NCBI GenBank assembly: GCA_051002015.1
Contig: JBPCMS010000092.1
Span: 1-11,819 of the forward strand
DNA from: JACDBE01 sp051002015
GTDB lineage: Bacteria; Actinomycetota; Acidimicrobiia; Spongiisociales; UBA5794
Reading direction: 5' to 3'
DNA: 11,819 bases
A program made the position numbers and the translations under genes. Positions 6,982 to 11,819 of this stretch are shown in pieces. The notes under the pieces are model-generated. The model made no database searches. It was not told where the DNA came from and was given only the letters and a program-made list of their open reading frames with translations. Every line of letters starts with the position of its first letter. The stretch's first letter is position 1.

Positions 6982-7476
6982 ATGGCCGGACCCAGCGAAG
7001 CCCCCGGCTTCCTCCTCACCACGCTGCGCAAGGGCGTCAACTGGGCGCGGACCAACTCGATGTTCCCCGCCTCGTTCGGACTTGCCTGCTGTGCCATCGA
7101 GATGATGGGCACCGGAGCCGCCCACAACGACCTCGCCCGGTTCGGGATGGAGGTGTTCCGCGCCTCCCCCCGCCAGTCCGACCTCATGATCGTGTCCGGC
7201 AGGGTCAGCCAGAAGATGGCCCCCGTGCTGCGCAACGTCTACGACCAGATGGCCGATCCGAAATGGGTGATCTCCATGGGGGCGTGCGCATCGACCGGGG
7301 GCATGTTCAACAACTACGCCATCGTGCAAGGGGTCGACCAGATCGTGCCGGTCGACATGTACGTGCCCGGATGCCCGCCCGGCCCCCAGTCGCTGATGCA
7401 CGGGATCCTCACCCTGCACGACAAGATCATGAAGGGTGAGGTCCACAGCCCCATCGGTCACCGCGAGCCTGGATGA
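6982..7476 (+). CDS. nuoB: NADH-quinone oxidoreductase subunit B
   Basis: This 164-residue subunit (PSST/20 kDa homologue) carries the terminal iron-sulfur cluster N2, which passes electrons to quinone. All four expected cysteines are visible: the tandem pair C36-C37 in FGLACCAIEMM, C102 in SMGACASTGGMF and C131 in YVPGCPPGPQ. The core segments SGRVSQKMAPVLRNVYDQM and PKWVISMGACAS are textbook. The ATG at 6982 follows the nuoA TAG directly, and its own TGA overlaps the nuoC ATG, so translation is probably coupled. In the complex it sits at the junction of the peripheral and membrane arms, between NuoC/D and NuoA/H. Confidence 0.97.
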   Translation: MAGPSEAPGFLLTTLRKGVNWARTNSMFPASFGLACCAIEMMGTGAAHNDLARFGMEVFRASPRQSDLMIVSGRVSQKMAPVLRNVYDQMADPKWVISMGACASTGGMFNNYAIVQGVDQIVPVDMYVPGCPPGPQSLMHGILTLHDKIMKGEVHSPIGHREPG

Positions 7477-7997
7477 GCGACGACCTCACTCCGGCGATCG
7501 ACTGGGACCAGGCGCCCAATCCGGTGCGTTCCCTGCTCGCCGTCCATCCCGAAGCAACCCACGCCACCTTCACCCCGCTCGGGGGACCCACCCAGGACAT
7601 CACCACCGTCCCCCCCCAGGGGTACCACGACTTCGTCGCCGGGCTGAAGCGGTCGGGGTTCGACGTGTTCGTCGACCTGTGCGGCGTCGACTACCTGCGC
7701 CGCCGCCCCCGCTTCGAGGTGGTGCTCAACCTGCTGTCGTACTCGTTGCGCCGCCGGGTCCGGGTGAGGGTCGGGCTCCCGTCGGATGACCCTCTGGTGG
7801 CATCCGTCACCGACCTGTTCCCGGGCGCCAACTTCTACGAGCGGGAGACGTACGACCTGTTCGGGATCGTGTTCCAGGGCCACCCCGACCTGACCCGGCT
7901 CCTGATGCCGGACGACTGGGTTGGATATCCGCTGCGCAAGGACTATGGCGTGGGCTCGGTCCCCGTCCAGTTCAAGGGAGCACACCAGGCGACATGA
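7473..7997 (+). CDS. nuoC: NADH-quinone oxidoreductase subunit C
   Basis: This 174-residue protein is the 30-kDa subunit, a structural part of the peripheral arm that packs against NuoD. The family signature is clear: ERETYDLFGIVFQGHPDLTR (residues 123-142), then LLMPDDW and GYPLRKDY near 151-158. The N-terminal 40 or so residues are less conserved. The ATG start overlaps the nuoB stop (ATGA, 7473-7476), and its own stop overlaps the nuoD start in the same way. NuoC and NuoD are separate genes here, unlike the fused nuoCD of Escherichia coli. Confidence 0.95.
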   Translation: MSDDLTPAIDWDQAPNPVRSLLAVHPEATHATFTPLGGPTQDITTVPPQGYHDFVAGLKRSGFDVFVDLCGVDYLRRRPRFEVVLNLLSYSLRRRVRVRVGLPSDDPLVASVTDLFPGANFYERETYDLFGIVFQGHPDLTRLLMPDDWVGYPLRKDYGVGSVPVQFKGAHQAT

Positions 7998-9427
7998 GTG
8001 ACGTACCCAACGTCGTCACCGGCGACCTCGAAGCCCCCACCATCGAACCGCCCGGTGATTCGGGCTCGGTCGACACCGCCGCCACCCGCCGCCGCCGGTC
8101 GGTCGACGCCTGGCTGTCCGGCACCGAGGAGCCCGAGTGGTTGGCCACCGCCACCACCGAGGGGGCGCAGGAGCTCCTTCCCGCCACCGAGGATCCCGCC
8201 CTCGAGATCCAGCGGGGCACCGTGGTCACCGACGACTTCGTCCTCGACGACAGGTCCGAGGCCGAGGAGCGGCAGATCATGAACATGGGGCCGCAGCACC
8301 CGTCGACGCACGGCGTGCTCCGACTCCAGATCGAGGTGGAGGGCGAGACCATCCGCCGGGTGAAGCCGATCATCGGCTACCTGCACACCGGCATGGAGAA
8401 GACGGGGGAGACGCTCACCTGGCTCCAGGGCCCCACCAACGTCACCCGGATGGACTACCTGTCACCGTTCCACAACGAGCTGGCGTTCTCGCTCGCCGTC
8501 GAGCAACTCCTCGGCGTAGCCATCCCCGAACGGGCCGACGCCATCAGGGTGTTGATGACCGAGCTCAACCGGGTGTCCAGCCACCTGCTGTTCCTGGCCA
8601 CCTTCGGGATGGATATCGGCGCCCTGTCGATGATGATCTACGGCTGGCGCGACCGGGAGACCTGCCTCGACTTCTTCGAGAAGGTCACCGGGCTGCGGAT
8701 GAACCACAACTACATTCGCCCCGGCGGGGTCGCCGCCGACCTCCCCGACGGGTGGGAGGACGACCTCGAGAACCTGCTCCGGTCGGTCCCGGTCGGTCTG
8801 TCCGAGTACGAGGAGCTGCTCACCGAGAACCCGATCTTCGTCGACCGCACCCAGGGGGTCGGGGTCATCACCCCCGAGGAGTGCAAGGCTTACGGGGTGA
8901 CCGGGCCCAACGCCAGGGCCTCGGGGGTCGACTGGGACCTACGCAAGGTGTTCCCCTACTCGGGTATCGACAAGTACGAGTTCGACGTCCCGCTGGGCAG
9001 GCACGGTGACACCTTCGACCGCTACCTGGTGCGGGTGGCCGAGGTCAAGGAGTCGCTGAAGATCGTGCGCCAGGTGCTGGAGACGATGCCGGCCGGCGAC
9101 TACCGCACCGAGGATCGCAAGGTGACGCCCCCGCCCCGCAAGCGGATCGACGAGTCCATGGAGGCGCTGATCCACCACTTCAAGATCTTCACCGAGGGCT
9201 TCAAGGTCCCTGCAGGCGAGGTCTACCAGGCGGTGGAGAGCGCCCGGGGCGAGCTCGGGGTCTACATCGTATCCGATGGTGGAGCCAAGCCGTGGCGGCT
9301 CCACGTCAGGGGCCCGTCGTTCGCCCACGTCCAGGCGCTGCCAGCGATGATCACCGACTCGCTGGTGGCCGACGTCGTCGCCACCCTGGCCTCCACCGAC
9401 CCGGTGCTCGGAGACGTGGACCGATGA
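7994..9427 (+). CDS. nuoD: NADH-quinone oxidoreductase subunit D with long N-terminal extension
   Basis: This 477-residue protein is the 49-kDa subunit, which with NuoB forms the quinone-binding pocket. It descends from the large subunit of NiFe hydrogenases. The conserved core begins at about residue 96 with MNMGPQHPSTHGVLRL and continues with GYLHTGMEK; the C terminus ends in DPVLGDVDR, the usual family ending. Residues 1-95 are unusual: rich in T, E, D, P and A, with a TRRRRSVDAW patch and no recognised domain, probably disordered. Known actinobacterial NuoD proteins have a shorter lead of around 40-50 residues, from memory. The ATG at 7994 is chosen because it overlaps the nuoC TGA (ATGA). 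A start at ATG 8279 (residue 96) would remove the extension but would leave a gap of nearly 300 bases in a tightly packed operon. Confidence 0.95.
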   Translation: MSDVPNVVTGDLEAPTIEPPGDSGSVDTAATRRRRSVDAWLSGTEEPEWLATATTEGAQELLPATEDPALEIQRGTVVTDDFVLDDRSEAEERQIMNMGPQHPSTHGVLRLQIEVEGETIRRVKPIIGYLHTGMEKTGETLTWLQGPTNVTRMDYLSPFHNELAFSLAVEQLLGVAIPERADAIRVLMTELNRVSSHLLFLATFGMDIGALSMMIYGWRDRETCLDFFEKVTGLRMNHNYIRPGGVAADLPDGWEDDLENLLRSVPVGLSEYEELLTENPIFVDRTQGVGVITPEECKAYGVTGPNARASGVDWDLRKVFPYSGIDKYEFDVPLGRHGDTFDRYLVRVAEVKESLKIVRQVLETMPAGDYRTEDRKVTPPPRKRIDESMEALIHHFKIFTEGFKVPAGEVYQAVESARGELGVYIVSDGGAKPWRLHVRGPSFAHVQALPAMITDSLVADVVATLASTDPVLGDVDR

Positions 9428-10080
9428 CGGTGGCGGTCGACAGGATCGTGCCCGGATGGAGCGCCCCCAACCGGGAGCGGGCCCGGCTGCTGCTGGAGCG
9501 CTACCCGCAGCGGCGGTCGACGGTGATGCCGCTGCTGTTCCTCGCTCAGCTCGAGAACGGCCACCTCACCGACGAGGCGCACCGTCAGGTCGCCGAGCTG
9601 ACCGGGCTCAGCGCGGCCCAGGTGCAGGCGGTCTCGTCGTTCTACACGATGTACAAGCGGGAGCCCGTCGGCCGGTACCTGATCTCGGTGTGCACCTCGA
9701 TCTCGTGCTACCTGCTCGGCGCCGACGACGTGCTGGAGGCGGTGGAGGTGCAGACCGGCGTCCACGACGGCGAGACCTCGCGTGACCGGCTGTTCTCGGT
9801 GGAGCACGTCGAGTGTCTCGGCGCCTGCGGCGGCGCCCCCGCCGTCCAGGTCAACTACGAGATGATCGAGGGGGTGCGACCCGACAAGGGGCGCGGGCTG
9901 GTCGACTGGCTGCGCAACGCCCGACCCGACGTGGTGCTCGGCGACGAGATGCAGGCCCTGTTCGGGGGTCAGCGGTCGTTCGACTGGGCGTCGTCCGAGG
10001 ACGAGGGCGCCGTCGCCCCGGTGCCTGCGTTCGAACCGCACGGGTCCGTGGCCGGTGGCCACAGGCAGGATCGGTCGTGA
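9424..10080 (+). CDS. nuoE: NADH-quinone oxidoreductase subunit E
   Basis: This 218-residue thioredoxin-like subunit (24-kDa homologue) carries the off-pathway [2Fe-2S] cluster N1a beside NuoF. The helical N-terminal region (about 15-75) includes VSSFYTMYK. The cluster cysteines are C90 and C95 (CTSISC), then C131 and C135 (ECLGACGGAP). After about residue 170 there is an acidic, proline- and glycine-rich tail of some 45 residues that looks disordered. The start is ATG 9424, overlapping the nuoD TGA; the frame is open upstream to 9292, but that is nuoD coding sequence. The stop overlaps the nuoF GTG. Confidence 0.95.
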   Translation: MTVAVDRIVPGWSAPNRERARLLLERYPQRRSTVMPLLFLAQLENGHLTDEAHRQVAELTGLSAAQVQAVSSFYTMYKREPVGRYLISVCTSISCYLLGADDVLEAVEVQTGVHDGETSRDRLFSVEHVECLGACGGAPAVQVNYEMIEGVRPDKGRGLVDWLRNARPDVVLGDEMQALFGGQRSFDWASSEDEGAVAPVPAFEPHGSVAGGHRQDRS

Positions 10081-11402
10081 CCGACTTCCCCCGGATCCTC
10101 ACCGGTCGGATGGCCGACCATCCCACCGACTCGCACACCATGGCCCGCTACGAGGCGACCGGCGGGTACCAGGCGCTGCGCCGGGGGCTGGGGATGGACC
10201 CCGCCGACATCGTCGCCATCGTCAAGGCCTCGGGCATCCGGGGGAGGGGCGGTGCCGGGTTCCCCACCGGGGTCAAGTGGGGCTTCCTCCCCCAGACCAC
10301 CCCCCGCTACCTGGTGATCAACGGCGACGAGTCCGAGCCGGGCACCTTCAAGGACCGCCAGCTGCTCGAGCGGGACCCGCACCAGCTGGTCGAGGGTGTG
10401 ATCCTGTCGGCATACGCCCTCCTCTGCAGCCACGCCTTCATCTACATCAGGGGCGAGTACCCCAAGCCGGCCCGCCGGGTCCAGCACGCCGTCGACGACG
10501 CCTACGCCAAGGGATACCTGGGGCGGGACATCCTCGGTTCGGGGTTCGACCTCGAGGTGACCGTCCATCTCGGCGCAGGTGCCTACATCTGCGGCGAGGA
10601 GACCGCCATGCTCAACTCCTTGGAGGGTCGGCGGGGCGAGCCCCGGATCAAGCCGCCCTTCCCTGCGGTCGAGGGGCTCTACGCCAAGCCGACCATCGTC
10701 AACAACGTCGAGACCATCTCCAACATCCCCTGGATGGTGCTCAACGGGGGAGACGCCTACGCCGCCATCGGTCCTCAGGGATCGATGGGGACCAGGCTGT
10801 TCTCGCTGTCGGGTCACATCAACCGACCGGGCAACTACGAGATCGTGATGGGGATGACCTGGCGCCAGTTCATCGACGACCTGGGCGGAGGGATGCGCCG
10901 CGGCCGGGCCCTCAAGACCTGGATCCCCGGCGGCGCATCGGCACCGTGGTTCGTTCCCCACGAGCACCTCGATCTGCCGGTGACCATCGACGACACCGGC
11001 AAGGCGGGCTCGATGCTGGGGTCCGGAGCCGTCGTGGTGATGGACGAGACCACCAACGTGGTCGCCGCCGCCCACCGGGTGGTCAAGTTCTTCGCCCACG
11101 AGTCGTGCGGCCAGTGCACCCCGTGCCGCGAGGGCTGCGACTGGCTGGAGCGGATCCTGTGGCGCATCCTCAACGGGCACGGACGGCCGGTCGACCTCGA
11201 CATGCTGCTCGACGTGTGCGACAACATCAGCCCCGGGCTGCGCTGGCCCCCGGCCCAGACCACCATCTGCCCGCTCGGCCCCTCCGCCGTCTCCCCGATC
11301 CGGTCGATCCTCACCTGGTTCCGCCCCGAGGTCGAGGCCATGATCCCCGGCGACCGTCCCGCCGACGGCCGCACCTACGTCGAGGGGGCCCTCGTTGGCT
11401 GA
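10077..11402 (+). CDS. nuoF: NADH-quinone oxidoreductase subunit F (NADH- and FMN-binding)
   Basis: This 441-residue protein is the 51-kDa subunit that oxidises NADH through FMN and passes electrons to cluster N3. Visible: the glycine-rich motif RGRGGAGFPTGVKW (about 55-68), NGDESEPGTFKDR (about 82-94), the second glycine-rich motif GAGAYICGEETAMLNSLEG (166-184), and cluster cysteines C344, C347 and C350 in SCGQCTPCREGC, with C398 in TTICPLGPS. The last cysteine region differs from the familiar ICALGD form, reading ICPLGPS after an apparent insertion with SPGLRWPPAQ. The ligand cysteine is kept. The start is GTG 10077, overlapping the nuoE TGA (GTGA). The frame is open upstream to 9813, but that part lies in nuoE. 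The stop falls inside the first codons of nuoG. Confidence 0.96.
   Translation: MTDFPRILTGRMADHPTDSHTMARYEATGGYQALRRGLGMDPADIVAIVKASGIRGRGGAGFPTGVKWGFLPQTTPRYLVINGDESEPGTFKDRQLLERDPHQLVEGVILSAYALLCSHAFIYIRGEYPKPARRVQHAVDDAYAKGYLGRDILGSGFDLEVTVHLGAGAYICGEETAMLNSLEGRRGEPRIKPPFPAVEGLYAKPTIVNNVETISNIPWMVLNGGDAYAAIGPQGSMGTRLFSLSGHINRPGNYEIVMGMTWRQFIDDLGGGMRRGRALKTWIPGGASAPWFVPHEHLDLPVTIDDTGKAGSMLGSGAVVVMDETTNVVAAAHRVVKFFAHESCGQCTPCREGCDWLERILWRILNGHGRPVDLDMLLDVCDNISPGLRWPPAQTTICPLGPSAVSPIRSILTWFRPEVEAMIPGDRPADGRTYVEGALVG
11382..11388 (+). promoter_or_regulatory. Ribosome-binding site supporting TTG start of nuoG
   Basis: GAGGGGG inside the nuoF 3' end lies six bases before TTG 11395. The alternative in-frame GTG at 11416 has no comparable purine tract, so the TTG is preferred. 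Confidence 0.6.
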
Positions 11403-11819
11403 TCGCCCCACCGAGGTGCGGCTCACCATCGACGGGGCGCAGCACACCGTGGCCGCCGGCAAGTACCTCATCGAGGCCGCCGAGGAGACCGGCACCTACA
11501 TCCCCCGGTTCTGCTGGCACCCCCGCATGAAGCCGGTGGGCATGTGCCGGATGTGCCTGGTCGAGATCGAAGGCCCGCGGGGCAAGCTGCTCACCACCTC
11601 GTGCACCACGCTCGTCACCGAGGGGATGGTGGTCGACACCGCCTCGGACGTGGTCACCAAGGCCCAGGAGGGCGTCCTCGAGTTCCTGCTGATCAACCAC
11701 CCGCTCGACTGCCCGGTGTGCGACCGGGGCGGTGAATGCCCCCTCCAGGACCAGACCATGTCGCACGGGCCGGGGGAGAGCCGGTTCGTCGAGGCCAAGC
11801 GCCACTTCGAGAAGCCGAT
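11395..11819 (+). CDS. nuoG: NADH-quinone oxidoreductase subunit G, 5' part (runs off window)
   Basis: The first 141 residues of the 75-kDa subunit are present and the reading frame is open to the window end. Seen: an N-terminal ferredoxin-like domain with [2Fe-2S] N1b ligands C40, C51, C54 and C70 (FCWHPRMK, GMCRMCLVEIEG, TSCTT). These are followed by the histidine-coordinated [4Fe-4S] N5 motif H102, C106, C109 and C115 (NHPLDCPVCDRGGECPLQDQ). The remaining clusters and the molybdopterin-oxidoreductase-like domain lie beyond the window. NuoG collects electrons from NuoF and relays them towards NuoI and NuoB. The TTG start gives MADRPTEVRLTIDG and overlaps the nuoF stop by eight bases. Further nuo genes (nuoH onward) are expected downstream but are not seen. 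Confidence 0.95.
   Translation, partial: MADRPTEVRLTIDGAQHTVAAGKYLIEAAEETGTYIPRFCWHPRMKPVGMCRMCLVEIEGPRGKLLTTSCTTLVTEGMVVDTASDVVTKAQEGVLEFLLINHPLDCPVCDRGGECPLQDQTMSHGPGESRFVEAKRHFEKP

Noticed and set aside
6277..7461. 394-codon minus-strand open frame across gdh, nuoA and nuoB
   Set aside because: It spans three well-supported plus-strand genes and the intergenic promoter, and has no recognisable features.
9292..9423. Longer nuoE start at 9292
   Set aside because: This part is nuoD coding sequence in another frame. The ATG at 9424 overlaps the nuoD stop and gives a normal NuoE N terminus.
9813..10076. Longer nuoF start at 9813
   Set aside because: It overlaps the nuoE cluster-binding region in another frame. 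GTG 10077 gives the normal NuoF length and coupling.
9969..11495. 508-codon minus-strand open frame opposite nuoF
   Set aside because: It is opposite nuoF with intact catalytic motifs. The translated product has shadow-type composition and no family resemblance.
1..11819. CRISPR arrays, tRNA or rRNA genes, transposases or integrases
   Set aside because: None was seen on reading both strands. The only notable repeat is the pair flanking vapBC.

Overview
The window is high-GC bacterial DNA, with every recognisable gene on the + strand. GTG and TTG starts are common and two promoters look leaderless. The large GDH-180 type glutamate dehydrogenase, a geranylgeranyl-reductase-family gene near nuo and a complete nuo operon beginning nuoABCDEFG together suggest an actinobacterium. 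A deep lineage such as Acidimicrobiia is possible, but that is inference and not proven from this sequence alone.

Layout. (1) Bases 1-852 hold the 3' part of an FAD-dependent geranylgeranyl reductase family gene. (2) Bases 853-1662 hold a compact vapBC type II toxin-antitoxin pair with its own apparently leaderless promoter, which carries overlapping inverted repeats. The module is bracketed by a 31-bp direct repeat (30/31 identical). The left copy is the last coding segment of the reductase and the right copy is non-coding, as if the module had been inserted at the reductase 3' end and duplicated it. (3) Bases 1663-6477 encode one 1604-residue NAD-dependent glutamate dehydrogenase. (4) Bases 6478-6561 are a short intergenic stretch with a GC hairpin, a candidate promoter and a strong Shine-Dalgarno. 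(5) Bases 6562-11819 hold nuoA-nuoG, the first seven genes of respiratory complex I. They are packed with abutting or overlapping stop/start codons, and nuoG runs off the window end.

How they fit together. Glutamate dehydrogenase makes NADH from glutamate. NuoE, NuoF and NuoG form the NADH-oxidising module. NuoB, NuoC and NuoD carry electrons to the quinone site, and NuoA is a membrane subunit. The upstream reductase family includes enzymes that saturate isoprenoid tails such as the menaquinone side chain, so quinone tailoring, NADH supply and NADH oxidation may be linked here. The vapBC module is the accessory piece. The sequence mostly encodes known families. The least explained signals are the repeat-flanked vapBC insertion, the long NuoD N-terminal extension and the altered NuoF C-terminal cluster region. 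No convincing new system was found.
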